From: an uncultured Campylobacterales bacterium | GTDB lineage: Bacteria > Campylobacterota > Campylobacteria > Campylobacterales > Arcobacteraceae | Assembly: GCA_905479135.1 (NCBI GenBank) | Contig: CAJQLJ010000097.1 | Span: 1-56,290 of the forward strand | DNA: 56,290 nucleotides | Direction of reading: 5' to 3' | Shown: piece by piece, positions 31,535 through 41,587 of the stretch | Numbering within the stretch: position 1 is the stretch's first letter | Layout of the letters: each line of letters begins with the position of its first letter | The notes under the pieces: model-generated | The model's input: only the letters and a program-made list of their open reading frames with translations | Databases searched by the model: none | What the model was told of the DNA's origin: nothing | Translations under genes and position numbers: made by a program

Positions 31535-34008
31535 TGAATGATATGATTACATTAACAATTGATGGAAAGCAAGTAGAAGCTAAAGATGGAGAATCAATTT
31601 TAAACGTAGCTAGAGCAAATGATGTATTTGTTCCGGCAGTTTGTTATTTAACAAGATGTTCACCTACTCTTGCCTGTAGATTGTGTTTAGTAGAAGCTGA
31701 TGGAAAGCAAGTATATGGTTGTAACACAAAAGTAAAAACTGATATGGAAGTAGTTACTGAGACTCCTACAATTGCGAAAGAAAGACGTGCAATCATGGAA
31801 GTTTATGATGTGAATCATCCATTACAGTGTGGTATTTGTGACCAAAGTGGTGAGTGTGAATTACAAAACTATTCTTTATATATGAAAGTTGATTCTCAAA
31901 GTTATAGTATAAAAGATGTTCACAGACCAACAGCACATTGGGGAGTTATGAATTATGATCCAGGTTTATGTATTGTGTGTGAGAGATGTGTTACTGTATG
32001 TAAAGATATGGTTGGATCTAATGCACTTTCAACTGTAAAAAGACCATCGGATGCAATTGAAAAAACTTTTAAGTCAGAAATGCCAAAAGATGCATATGCA
32101 ATGTGGAATAAACTTAATAAATCACTTATTGGTTATGATGCAGATGCTTGTACTGATTGTGGTGAGTGTATTTCAGTTTGTCCTGTTGGAGCTTTAGTTT
32201 CACATGATTTTCAATATACATCAAACTCTTGGGAATTAAAAAAGATCCCAGCTGCAAATTCACACTCTAGTGACTGTGCTTTTATTTATTATGAAATTAA
32301 ACAAGATTCAATTGACAATCACAAAACAAAAAGAATCTATAGAGTTACAAATGAACCTCATTATTCTACATTAAATGGTGCAGGGAGATTTGCTTATGAT
32401 TTTGATAATAAAGTACAGATAAAAGACACTACTGCATTTATAAATGCAATAGAATCTTTTAAAAAAGCAAAGAATATTAAATTTAATTCATTTATTACAA
32501 ATGAAGAAGCTTTACTTTTACAAAAAATTGCAGATAAAACCGGAGCAAATTTAGTAAATGAAGATGCAAGATTATATCAAGAATTTTTAATGAATTATTC
32601 TTGTACTGCAGGTACTTCTTTATATTCTTCAACTCTAACAGCAGTTCATGATTCAAACTTTGTAATTTCTGTTGGTTCTTATTTAAAATCTGATTTACCA
32701 AATGCAAGATATGCATTAAATAACTCAGTTATTATGAACAAAGGTGCTTCTTTATATTTCCACCCAATTGCAGACCCAGTAATGGAAAAAATTGGCAAAA
32801 AAGGTAAAACAACAGATTTTATTTATCATGATGCCTTAGCTCAAGAATCAATTTTATATTTTATTCTTTATAAGTTTGGAAAAGACTTACCAGAAACAGT
32901 GAAAACTTATTTGGCTTCATTAACAGAAATGAGAACAAAAACAATAAGTGAAACTATTAAAGAAAAAGTTGTTGAAATCGTAAAAGATGAAGAAACTGGT
33001 GAAGAAAAAGAAGTTTCTAAAATGGTTCCTAAAAAAGTATCAAAAGAAGTTGAATATGAATATATTTCATTATTAGAAGACTTTAATAAAGATGAAAACT
33101 TTATTGATTTAATTGACACAATGTTAGCTAAAAAAGATACTTACTCATTAATAGTAGGGGAAGATTTAATTACACATCCAAATGCAGATAACTTAGCAAA
33201 ATTATGTGGTCTTATTTCTAGATGTACAGATTTTGATGTTGTTATTATTCCAACATCTACAAATACACTAGGTGTTTCACAAATTTGTACACTTTCATGT
33301 GAGCAAGAAGGTTTTACAGTTGGATACAATGAAAAAGCAGACTTTGAACTTTCAGCACTAGGAGATGGAGATTTAGATACACCAGCACTTAACCAACAAG
33401 AAGGTACTTTTACTAATATTGATAAAAAGATTATTCCTACAAATGCAGCTATTGCTTTTAAAGGTTATGCTTTGAATAATATTGCAAATATGATCTTAGA
33501 TGTTGATGTTGAATATACAATTGACTATACATCTGAACTTCCAGTAGAAAAAGGTTACCAAGCTTTAGATTTTGATTCATTACCTAATATGTTTGGAAAT
33601 GATAGAGTTGAGTATAGAGGCTATGATTTAAGTTCAAGTGACGTTGAGTTTAATGATGATGTTAAAGAAATTAGTTTAAAAAAATTAGAATTAAATGAAA
33701 ATGAAATAGTAATATACAAAGCAAATCCTATTAATCAATTTAATGAATTCACTGCTATATCTCATGAGTTTAAAGATAATCTTCAATCAGGTATTTTCTT
33801 CTCTACTACAATGTTTGAGAAGCTAGAATTAGAAGATGGAAGTATAGTTAAAGTAAGTGCAAATAATCAAACTTTAGAATTAGAAGCATTTATTGATATT
33901 CAAATTGAAGGTGAAATTGCTTATGTTTCTACATTTGAGAAAAACTCAGCATCTAAAGCTTTATTTGATACTTTTAGATATAACACAGCAGTAGTAGAAA
34001 AGGTATAA
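31534..34008 (+). CDS. nuoG: NADH-quinone oxidoreductase subunit G
   Basis: N1b-type Cys pattern CYLTRCSPTLACRLC...C; HPLQCGICDQSGEC; CIVCERCVTVC; CTDCGECISVCPVGAL. Confidence 0.94.
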   Translation: MNDMITLTIDGKQVEAKDGESILNVARANDVFVPAVCYLTRCSPTLACRLCLVEADGKQVYGCNTKVKTDMEVVTETPTIAKERRAIMEVYDVNHPLQCGICDQSGECELQNYSLYMKVDSQSYSIKDVHRPTAHWGVMNYDPGLCIVCERCVTVCKDMVGSNALSTVKRPSDAIEKTFKSEMPKDAYAMWNKLNKSLIGYDADACTDCGECISVCPVGALVSHDFQYTSNSWELKKIPAANSHSSDCAFIYYEIKQDSIDNHKTKRIYRVTNEPHYSTLNGAGRFAYDFDNKVQIKDTTAFINAIESFKKAKNIKFNSFITNEEALLLQKIADKTGANLVNEDARLYQEFLMNYSCTAGTSLYSSTLTAVHDSNFVISVGSYLKSDLPNARYALNNSVIMNKGASLYFHPIADPVMEKIGKKGKTTDFIYHDALAQESILYFILYKFGKDLPETVKTYLASLTEMRTKTISETIKEKVVEIVKDEETGEEKEVSKMVPKKVSKEVEYEYISLLEDFNKDENFIDLIDTMLAKKDTYSLIVGEDLITHPNADNLAKLCGLISRCTDFDVVIIPTSTNTLGVSQICTLSCEQEGFTVGYNEKADFELSALGDGDLDTPALNQQEGTFTNIDKKIIPTNAAIAFKGYALNNIANMILDVDVEYTIDYTSELPVEKGYQALDFDSLPNMFGNDRVEYRGYDLSSSDVEFNDDVKEISLKKLELNENEIVIYKANPINQFNEFTAISHEFKDNLQSGIFFSTTMFEKLELEDGSIVKVSANNQTLELEAFIDIQIEGEIAYVSTFEKNSASKALFDTFRYNTAVVEKV

Positions 34009-34009
34009 T

Positions 34010-35002
34010 ATGGAAACAAGTATTATAATAGAAACGATTGTAAAAGTAATAATAGTTTTAACAGTATTTTCAGCACTTGCTGGTTTTACAACATATATTG
34101 AAAGAAAAATACTAGCATTTATGCAAAGAAGACTAGGTCCTACAAATGTAGGTCCTTATGGTCTTTTACAAATTGCTGCAGATGGTATCAAACTTTTTAC
34201 AAAAGAAGACTTTATTCCAGCGAATGCAAATAAACCAATATTTATGATAGCGCCAATCATTACAGCAGCTACAGCTTTTATTGCTATGAGTGCAATTCCA
34301 TTCTTCCCAGAATTTGAGATTTTTGGATATACGGTACGACCTATTATTTCTGATATTAATGTTGGAGTTTTATTTGTTATGTCTGTTGGTGCAATAGGAC
34401 TTTATGGACCTTTATTAGGTGGTATGAGTTCTGCAAACAAATGGGCTTTACTTGGAGGAGCTAGAACTGCAATTCAACTTCTATCTTATGAAGTAGTTTC
34501 TGGACTTGCGCTTTTAGCTCCTTTAATGATGGTTGGTTCTTTATCTTTAATTGATATTAATAACTATCAAGCAGGAGGAATCACTTCTTGGATTATTTGG
34601 TCACAGCCTTTAGCATTTATACTGTTTACAATCGCAGGATTTGCTGAAACAAATAGAACACCATTCGATTTACTTGAGCACGAAGCTGAATTAGTTGCAG
34701 GTTATGCAACTGAGTATTCAGGTATGAGATGGGGTATGTTTTTTATTGGTGAGTACGCAAACCTTTTTACAATTTCATTTTTAATTGCACTTATATTTTT
34801 AGGTGGATTTGAGCCCTTATGGTTTATACCAGGTGGATTAGCAATTGTTTTAAAAGTTATGTTCTTGATTTTCCTTTTCCTTTGGACAAGAGCATCTTGG
34901 CCTCATATTAGACCAGATCAGTTAATGTGGTTATGTTGGAAAATACTAATGCCTTTAGCACTACTAAATATATTAGTTACTGCTTTAGTGATAATGATTT
35001 AG
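34010..35002 (+). CDS. nuoH: NADH-quinone oxidoreductase subunit H
   Basis: ERKILAFMQRRLGPTNVGPYGLLQ; AETNRTPFDLLEHEAELVAGY. Confidence 0.97.
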   Translation: METSIIIETIVKVIIVLTVFSALAGFTTYIERKILAFMQRRLGPTNVGPYGLLQIAADGIKLFTKEDFIPANANKPIFMIAPIITAATAFIAMSAIPFFPEFEIFGYTVRPIISDINVGVLFVMSVGAIGLYGPLLGGMSSANKWALLGGARTAIQLLSYEVVSGLALLAPLMMVGSLSLIDINNYQAGGITSWIIWSQPLAFILFTIAGFAETNRTPFDLLEHEAELVAGYATEYSGMRWGMFFIGEYANLFTISFLIALIFLGGFEPLWFIPGGLAIVLKVMFLIFLFLWTRASWPHIRPDQLMWLCWKILMPLALLNILVTALVIMI

Positions 35003-35011
35003 GAGAGATTT

Positions 35012-35632
35012 ATGGGATTTGAAGAATTTAAAAATAGAAATATATCAGAAGATTATGTTGTAGTTCAAGAAGATAATTATCCTAAAACATCTTGGGATGC
35101 ATTTAAGCAAGTAGTTACAAGATCTGTAAAAGGTGAATTATTTACAGGTTTAAAGATTACATTTAAGATGATGACAGGAGCACTATTTAAAGGTGAAATG
35201 GCAACTGTTCAATATCCAGCAGAAAAACTACCAATTGGTCCACGATATAGAGCAGTTCACAGATTACTTGTATTATTAGAATCTGGTGAAGAAAGATGTA
35301 TTGGTTGTGGATTATGTGAAAAAATTTGTATTGCAAATTGTATTAGAATGGAAACTAGAGTTGATGAAAATTCTAGAAAAGAAGTTTTAGAATATACAAT
35401 TAACATGGGTAGATGTATTTTTTGTGGTTATTGTGCTGAAGTTTGTCCAGAACTTGCTATTGTTCATGGAGGAAGATATGAAAATGTTTCAGAACAAAGA
35501 GCATCTTTTTCTCTTAAAGAAGATATTTTAACACCATTTGATCAGTTAAATCAACAAACAGAGTTTGCTGGTTTTGGTTCAGTATCACCTGATGCTGATG
35601 AAAAAATTAAAAAAACACCATTGTCGTACTAA
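35012..35632 (+). CDS. nuoI: NADH-quinone oxidoreductase subunit I
   Basis: CIGCGLCEKICIANCI and CIFCGYCAEVCPELAI. Confidence 0.96.
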   Translation: MGFEEFKNRNISEDYVVVQEDNYPKTSWDAFKQVVTRSVKGELFTGLKITFKMMTGALFKGEMATVQYPAEKLPIGPRYRAVHRLLVLLESGEERCIGCGLCEKICIANCIRMETRVDENSRKEVLEYTINMGRCIFCGYCAEVCPELAIVHGGRYENVSEQRASFSLKEDILTPFDQLNQQTEFAGFGSVSPDADEKIKKTPLSY

Positions 35633-35641
35633 GGAGTATAG

Positions 35642-36232
35642 ATGTTTGAAATAGTAGCTTTTTGTCTGTTTTCAGTTTTAACTATAACTATGTTTAGTAT
35701 TACAGTATTAACAAACAATGCTTTGTATGCATTAAGTTCATTAGCAGCTGGAATGATTTTTATATCTGCATTCTTCTTTTTATTAAATGCTGATTTTCTA
35801 GGTGCTGTACAAATTGTAGTTTATACAGGTGCGATTATGGCTTTATATGCATTTGGAATGATGTTCTTTGATTCATTATCAGAAGTAAAAGAAAAAGTTA
35901 AAAATCCAAGATTAGTCTTTTTATTGTCTGGAATGGTAGCATTGATTGTTGTAGTTATTTTTATCTCTCCTATTTTAGGAGAAAATATAAGTGCTAATTT
36001 ACCTGTAAATCCAAGTTACGGAAATACTGTGGATGTTGGGTTAGTTTTATTTACTAAATACTTAGTTCCTTTCGAACTTGCAGCAATAATGTTGTTGGTT
36101 GCAATGATTGGTGGAATTGTATTAGCAGGGAAGAAAATGGAGGTATCATATTCTGATATGACAGAAGAAGAAATTGATGCACATATTCAAGCTCAAGAAG
36201 AGATAGAAAATGCTAAAAAGGATGTTAAATGA
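35642..36232 (+). CDS. nuoJ: NADH-quinone oxidoreductase subunit J
   Basis: AVQIVVYTGAIMALYAFGMMFF. Confidence 0.93.
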   Translation: MFEIVAFCLFSVLTITMFSITVLTNNALYALSSLAAGMIFISAFFFLLNADFLGAVQIVVYTGAIMALYAFGMMFFDSLSEVKEKVKNPRLVFLLSGMVALIVVVIFISPILGENISANLPVNPSYGNTVDVGLVLFTKYLVPFELAAIMLLVAMIGGIVLAGKKMEVSYSDMTEEEIDAHIQAQEEIENAKKDVK

Positions 36233-36528
36233 CACTTAATGCTTATTTGATATTATCAACACTGTTATTTTGTATTGGATTAATTGGTGTACTAAAAAGA
36301 AAGAATGTTTTAATGCTTTTCTTTTCAACAGAAATTATGTTAAATGCTGTAAATGTTGGACTAGCAGCTATCTCTAAATTTCATGGAGATTTATCAGGAC
36401 AAATGTTTGCTTTCTTTATTATTGCAGTTGCTGCTAGTGAAGTTGCTATTGGATTAGGTCTTCTAATTCTTTGGTATAAAAGAACAGGTTCTATAAACTT
36501 AGATGATATTGCAAGAATGAAGGGATAA
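36229..36528 (+). CDS. nuoK: NADH-quinone oxidoreductase subunit K
   Basis: RKNVLMLFFSTEIMLNAVNVG; VAASEVAIGLGLLI. Confidence 0.95.
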   Translation: MTLNAYLILSTLLFCIGLIGVLKRKNVLMLFFSTEIMLNAVNVGLAAISKFHGDLSGQMFAFFIIAVAASEVAIGLGLLILWYKRTGSINLDDIARMKG

Positions 36529-36530
36529 GA

Positions 36531-38402
36531 ATGGAAAAATATGTATACATAGCACTTTTTGCTCCACTTGTAGGTTCTTTGGTTGCTGCTTTATTTTCAA
36601 TGAGAGGAAAGATTGCTTTCACTGGATGGTTTACATCACTGATGTTAGCTGTTTCAATGATTGCTTCTTTAAATCTTTTATCATTTATTTATACAACAGA
36701 TATAGTTTTAAATGTAACTTTATTCGAATGGATGAAAGCCGGAAGTTTAAATATTCCTTTTGGGTTTATTGTTGACCATGTGAGTGTTGTAATGATGACA
36801 GTTGTAACTGTAGTTTCAACTATGGTTCATATTCATTCAATTGGTTATATGGAAAATGATGAAGGTTTTAATAGATATTTCTCTTATCTTTCAGCATTTG
36901 TATTCTCTATGCTTGTTCTTGTAATGAGTGATAACTTCGCTGTACTATTTATTGGATGGGAAGGTGTTGGTGTTTGTTCATGGTTATTAATTGGATTCTG
37001 GTATAAAAAAGAATCTGCTGCTTGGGCTGCTAATGAAGCATTTATTATGAATAGAGTTGGAGATGTAGGTCTTCTTCTTGCTATGTTCTTAATTTATTGG
37101 AGTTTAGGTTCTTTACAGTATGAAGATGTATTTCAAAATATTGGTACTTTAGAAACTAGTACAATTACATGGATTGGAATACTGTTATTTATTGGTGCAA
37201 TGGGTAAATCTGCTCAATTCCCTTTACATACATGGCTTGCAGATGCAATGGAGGGACCAACTCCTGTATCTGCATTAATACATGCTGCTACTATGGTAAC
37301 AGCTGGTGTTTACTTAGTTGTAAGATCAAATGAATTATACGTATTAATTCCAGAAGTAGGATATGCAATTGCTTGTTTAGGAGCATTTGTTGCAATTTTT
37401 GCAGCATCTATGGCCCTTGTTCATAATGATATGAAAAGAATTATTGCATATTCAACACTTTCACAACTTGGATATATGTTTGTTGCAGCAGGACTTGGAG
37501 CTTATTGGGTTGCTTTATTCCACCTTGTAACACACGCTTTCTTTAAGTCTGTACTATTCTTGGGTGCTGGTAATGTTATGCATGCTATGAATAATGAATT
37601 AGATATTAGAAAAATGGGTGGATTACATAATAAAATGAAGTCTACTTCAATTATTATGACAATTGCATCAGTTGCACTTGCTGGTATTTTTCCACTTGCT
37701 GGTTTCTTTTCAAAGGATAAAATCTTAGAAGCAGCCTTTAATGGAGATGCTTATTTTTTATGGTTAATTTTATGGATTACAGCTGGACTTACTGCATTTT
37801 ATTCATTTAGATTAGTTATGAAAGTTTTCCATGGGGAACAAAATTACTCAAATGATGATTTTCATCCTCATGAAGCTAAAGGTTTTGTAATAGCAGCGAT
37901 GATTCCATTAGCTATATTAGCAGTAATAGCTGGTTGGTTCGAGTTTGCATTTGTTGATTTTGTTACTAAAGTATTACCAAGTTGGGAAGCTAGTAATATT
38001 ACATCATCTACAGTTTGGATTCTTATTCTTGTTACTAGTGCAGTTGCAATTGCTGGTATTGCATACGCTATTATTAAATATAGAAATGGTGGATTTTCTA
38101 AAGATTGGGAAGATAAAAGTATTCATAAACTTTTATCTAATCAGTATTATATCCCGCAATTCTATGAAAACTTTGTGACTAAACCATATCACAAACTTTC
38201 AGTTTGGGTATTTAATGTTATTGAAGTAAAAATTATTGATAATACGATTGAAAATATCGCAAGTTCAATTAAGAAAATTGGTGGAAAAGCTAGGGTTGTT
38301 CAATCTGGTAATTTATCATCATCATTAAGACTTATGGTTTTAGGACTAATTTTAGGATTAGTTTTAGCATTAGTGTTATCGTTATTTGGAGGAGTTAAGT
38401 AA
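36531..38402 (+). CDS. nuoL: NADH-quinone oxidoreductase subunit L
   Basis: FIGWEGVGVCSWLLIGFW; HTWLADAMEGPTPVSALIHAATMVTAGVYL. Confidence 0.96.
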   Translation: MEKYVYIALFAPLVGSLVAALFSMRGKIAFTGWFTSLMLAVSMIASLNLLSFIYTTDIVLNVTLFEWMKAGSLNIPFGFIVDHVSVVMMTVVTVVSTMVHIHSIGYMENDEGFNRYFSYLSAFVFSMLVLVMSDNFAVLFIGWEGVGVCSWLLIGFWYKKESAAWAANEAFIMNRVGDVGLLLAMFLIYWSLGSLQYEDVFQNIGTLETSTITWIGILLFIGAMGKSAQFPLHTWLADAMEGPTPVSALIHAATMVTAGVYLVVRSNELYVLIPEVGYAIACLGAFVAIFAASMALVHNDMKRIIAYSTLSQLGYMFVAAGLGAYWVALFHLVTHAFFKSVLFLGAGNVMHAMNNELDIRKMGGLHNKMKSTSIIMTIASVALAGIFPLAGFFSKDKILEAAFNGDAYFLWLILWITAGLTAFYSFRLVMKVFHGEQNYSNDDFHPHEAKGFVIAAMIPLAILAVIAGWFEFAFVDFVTKVLPSWEASNITSSTVWILILVTSAVAIAGIAYAIIKYRNGGFSKDWEDKSIHKLLSNQYYIPQFYENFVTKPYHKLSVWVFNVIEVKIIDNTIENIASSIKKIGGKARVVQSGNLSSSLRLMVLGLILGLVLALVLSLFGGVK

Positions 38403-39929
38403 ATGGAAAATATCTTATCTATGCTGATATTTTTTCCAGCAGTAGCAGCTACTGTAGGATTTATGATTCACAAAGATTCTATTAGACAGTTTGGTGTTGT
38501 TGTAACTGTTGTTGAGTTTGTATTAGCTCTTTTATTATGGTATCACTTTGATACAAATGTTGCACAAATGCAATTTGTTCAAACATTACCATTAATTAGT
38601 TCATATGGTATAAATTATGTAGTTGGAGTTGATGGTGTTTCATTATTCTTAATTGTTATGATTACACTTATGACTATGATTGCAGTAATTGGACTTACAG
38701 AAAAGAAAGCAGTTAAAAACTTAATTATTACAATACTTTACCTTGAAATGACTATGGTAGGTGTATTTGTATCATTAGATTTAATTTTGTTTTATATTTT
38801 TTGGGAACTTACTCTTATTCCAATGTTTTATATTATTGGATTTTGGGGAGCTGAAAAAAGATTTCATGCGGCTATTAAATTTTTCTTATATACATTTATA
38901 GGTTCGTTAATAATGCTTATTGGTATGTTATATTTTGGATATATTTACCATGAAACTACTGGGGTTTGGAGTTTTAATTTACTTGATTGGTATAGTGTAG
39001 TTTTACCATTTGATGTTCAATTATGGTTATTTATAGCATTTTTCTTTGGATTTGCAGTAAAAGTACCGATGTTTCCTTTTCATACATGGTTGCCTCTTGC
39101 ACATAGTCAAGCACCAACAATTGGTTCTATTGTATTAGCAGCTGTATTATTAAAAATGGAAACTTATGGATTTATAAGATTCTCTCTTCCATTATTCCCA
39201 GATGCTAGTGTATACTTTATGCCTTTCATGGCTATACTGGGGATTATTGCTATTATTTATACAGCAATGGTGGCTTACGCACAAGAAGATATGAAGCAAA
39301 TGATTGCTTATTCTTCAATCTCTCATATGGGTGTAATTATTCTTGGAGTATTTGCTTTAAATACTGAGGGAATAAGTGGAGCAGTATTTTTAATGATCGG
39401 ACATGGTATTGTTTCTGGAGCACTGTTCATGAGTGTTGGGGTATTATATGATAGAAGAAAAACTAAGATGATTAAAGAGTTTGGTGGATTAGCAAAAAAT
39501 ATGCCAATGTTTGCTTTAGTTTATGCAGTAGTATTAATGGCTTCAATTGGTTTACCTTTAACAATTGGTTTTGTCGGTGAATTTTTATCATTACTTGGAT
39601 TCTTTAGAGTTTCACCAATTTTAACATTTATTGCATCTTTAACAATTGTATTAAGTGCTGTTTATATGTTATCAATGTACAAAAGAACATTCTTTGGAGA
39701 ACTTATAAAAAAAGAAAATAAAGATATGAAAGATATACATGGAAGAGAGCTTTTCGCTCTAGGTACACTTGTGTTTTTAATCATATCTTTAGGTGTTTAT
39801 CCAAAAGTTATATTACAACCACTTGATCTTTCAGTTCAAAAAGTTATAAAAATTATGGATGTAAAATCTGTAGAAGATAGTACAAAAGAAAGACTTCGTA
39901 CTTTAAATTCAATTGGGGAGGTTAAATAA
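38403..39929 (+). CDS. nuoM: NADH-quinone oxidoreductase subunit M
   Basis: FYIFWELTLIPMFYIIGFWG; FPFHTWLPLAHSQAPT. Confidence 0.96.
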   Translation: MENILSMLIFFPAVAATVGFMIHKDSIRQFGVVVTVVEFVLALLLWYHFDTNVAQMQFVQTLPLISSYGINYVVGVDGVSLFLIVMITLMTMIAVIGLTEKKAVKNLIITILYLEMTMVGVFVSLDLILFYIFWELTLIPMFYIIGFWGAEKRFHAAIKFFLYTFIGSLIMLIGMLYFGYIYHETTGVWSFNLLDWYSVVLPFDVQLWLFIAFFFGFAVKVPMFPFHTWLPLAHSQAPTIGSIVLAAVLLKMETYGFIRFSLPLFPDASVYFMPFMAILGIIAIIYTAMVAYAQEDMKQMIAYSSISHMGVIILGVFALNTEGISGAVFLMIGHGIVSGALFMSVGVLYDRRKTKMIKEFGGLAKNMPMFALVYAVVLMASIGLPLTIGFVGEFLSLLGFFRVSPILTFIASLTIVLSAVYMLSMYKRTFFGELIKKENKDMKDIHGRELFALGTLVFLIISLGVYPKVILQPLDLSVQKVIKIMDVKSVEDSTKERLRTLNSIGEVK

Positions 39930-41428
39930 TGGAACCTATTTCAATTAATGTCGAATCATTAAACTTAGGAACACTAGCACCTATGCTTATTGCAATAATA
40001 GGGGCTATTAGTATTTTATTAACAGATCTTTTCAATAAAGAAAAACACAAATCATTATATGTGATTTTAGTAGTACTATTTTTAGTATTTGATTTATTTA
40101 CTCTTCTTGCATTTAGCGGTAAGCCTGACGGAATGTTTGATTTAATGCTTCTTGATGGTATTGCAATTTTATCTCAATGTATAATTATATGTGGTGCTAT
40201 TCTTTTTATTTTCTTGTCTTTATCAAATTTAAGATTCCAAGAATTTAGATATGCGGAGTTTTTTGCTCTATACTTATTCGCTGTAGCAGGATTCCAATTT
40301 ATGGTAAGTTCAGATTCTTTAATTTTAATTTTTATTGGATTAGAAACGGCATCTTTATCTTTATATACAATGATAGCAATGCATAATAGAATGACATCAA
40401 TTGAAGCTGCTGTAAAATACTTTACAATGGGTGCTCTTGCTGCTGCTTTCTTTGTTTTTGCTTCTATGATTTTCTATGGAATAACAGGATCTTTAGATTT
40501 ATCTCAAATTTCAGAAATAATAGTTCAAGAAAACTTTTTATCAAGTGAAAATTATGCAAATCATGTATTTGTATTAGCTGGATTTGTATTCATGTTTGCA
40601 GCATTAGGGTTTAAATTATCATTATTCCCATACCATGTTTGGGTTCCAGATGTTTATAGAGGTTCTACATCTGCAATGGCTGGATTCTTATCAGTAGTTC
40701 CTAAAATGGCAGGTTTTGTTGTAGCTCTTAGATTCTTTGAGGTATTTATTACAAGTGATGATATGATTATTAAAGCTATGCTTTATACTACAATTGTGGC
40801 AACCATAACAATTCCTAATTTAATTGCACTACATCAAACTGATATAAAAAGAATGCTTGCATACTCTTCTATATCAAATGCAGGTATGGCAATGGCTGCT
40901 ATTTATATAGGAACAACACAAGCAACTACAGCTCTATTTTTATATTGGATTTTATTTACAATAACAAACTTTGGTGCTTTTGGTATGTTATGGTTAAATA
41001 GAGGTAAAGAAAACAAAGATTATGAGTCTCCATATACTTTTGAAAAATATTCAGGATTAGTTCAAATCTCTCCTTTTGCAGCTTCTATTCTAGCTTTATT
41101 CCTTTTTGCTTTAACGGGACTTCCTCCATTCGCACTATTTTGGGGTAAAATGTATTTAGTAGCAAGTTCTGTAAATGCAGGTCAAATTGCACTAGCTGTT
41201 ATTATTGTATTAAACTCTGCTATTGCTGCTTATTATTACTTAAGACCAATTTCTTATATGTTCTTAAAAGATCCAATAGAAGGTGCAAATAAGAAATTTA
41301 TGCAAAATGCTACACTACCTATGAAATCTGTAATTGGTTTTTGTGTATTTTTAGCAATTGTATCTGTATTAACTATAGAGCCATTACTTCAAGTTATAAC
41401 TTATTACGTTACAAGCGCAGGATTTTAG
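39929..41428 (+). CDS. nuoN: NADH-quinone oxidoreductase subunit N
   Basis: LETASLSLYTMIA; FKLSLFPYHVWVPDVYRGST; ends the operon. Confidence 0.95.
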   Translation: MEPISINVESLNLGTLAPMLIAIIGAISILLTDLFNKEKHKSLYVILVVLFLVFDLFTLLAFSGKPDGMFDLMLLDGIAILSQCIIICGAILFIFLSLSNLRFQEFRYAEFFALYLFAVAGFQFMVSSDSLILIFIGLETASLSLYTMIAMHNRMTSIEAAVKYFTMGALAAAFFVFASMIFYGITGSLDLSQISEIIVQENFLSSENYANHVFVLAGFVFMFAALGFKLSLFPYHVWVPDVYRGSTSAMAGFLSVVPKMAGFVVALRFFEVFITSDDMIIKAMLYTTIVATITIPNLIALHQTDIKRMLAYSSISNAGMAMAAIYIGTTQATTALFLYWILFTITNFGAFGMLWLNRGKENKDYESPYTFEKYSGLVQISPFAASILALFLFALTGLPPFALFWGKMYLVASSVNAGQIALAVIIVLNSAIAAYYYLRPISYMFLKDPIEGANKKFMQNATLPMKSVIGFCVFLAIVSVLTIEPLLQVITYYVTSAGF

Positions 41429-41434
41429 ATAAAT

Positions 41435-41474
41435 ATTCTAAGTATTTAAGAGTAAACATTTAAATACTTAGAAT
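41435..41474 (+). terminator. Terminator hairpin after nuoN
   Basis: ATTCTAAGTATTTAA (41435-41449) / TTAAATACTTAGAAT (41460-41474), perfect 15-bp stem; weak U tract. Confidence 0.65.
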
Positions 41475-41587
41475 TATTCTAAAGTTATCAATCTATAAAA
41501 TTACTTAATAAGAAAAATAACACAACATAATCAAAAAATAAACCACAACTAGGTACAATCAAAGCAATAAAACTTTAAGGACTGCTT

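Noticed and set aside
36531-41428. Similarity among NuoL, NuoM and NuoN
   Set aside because: Well-known homology of Mrp-type antiporter subunits; not new.
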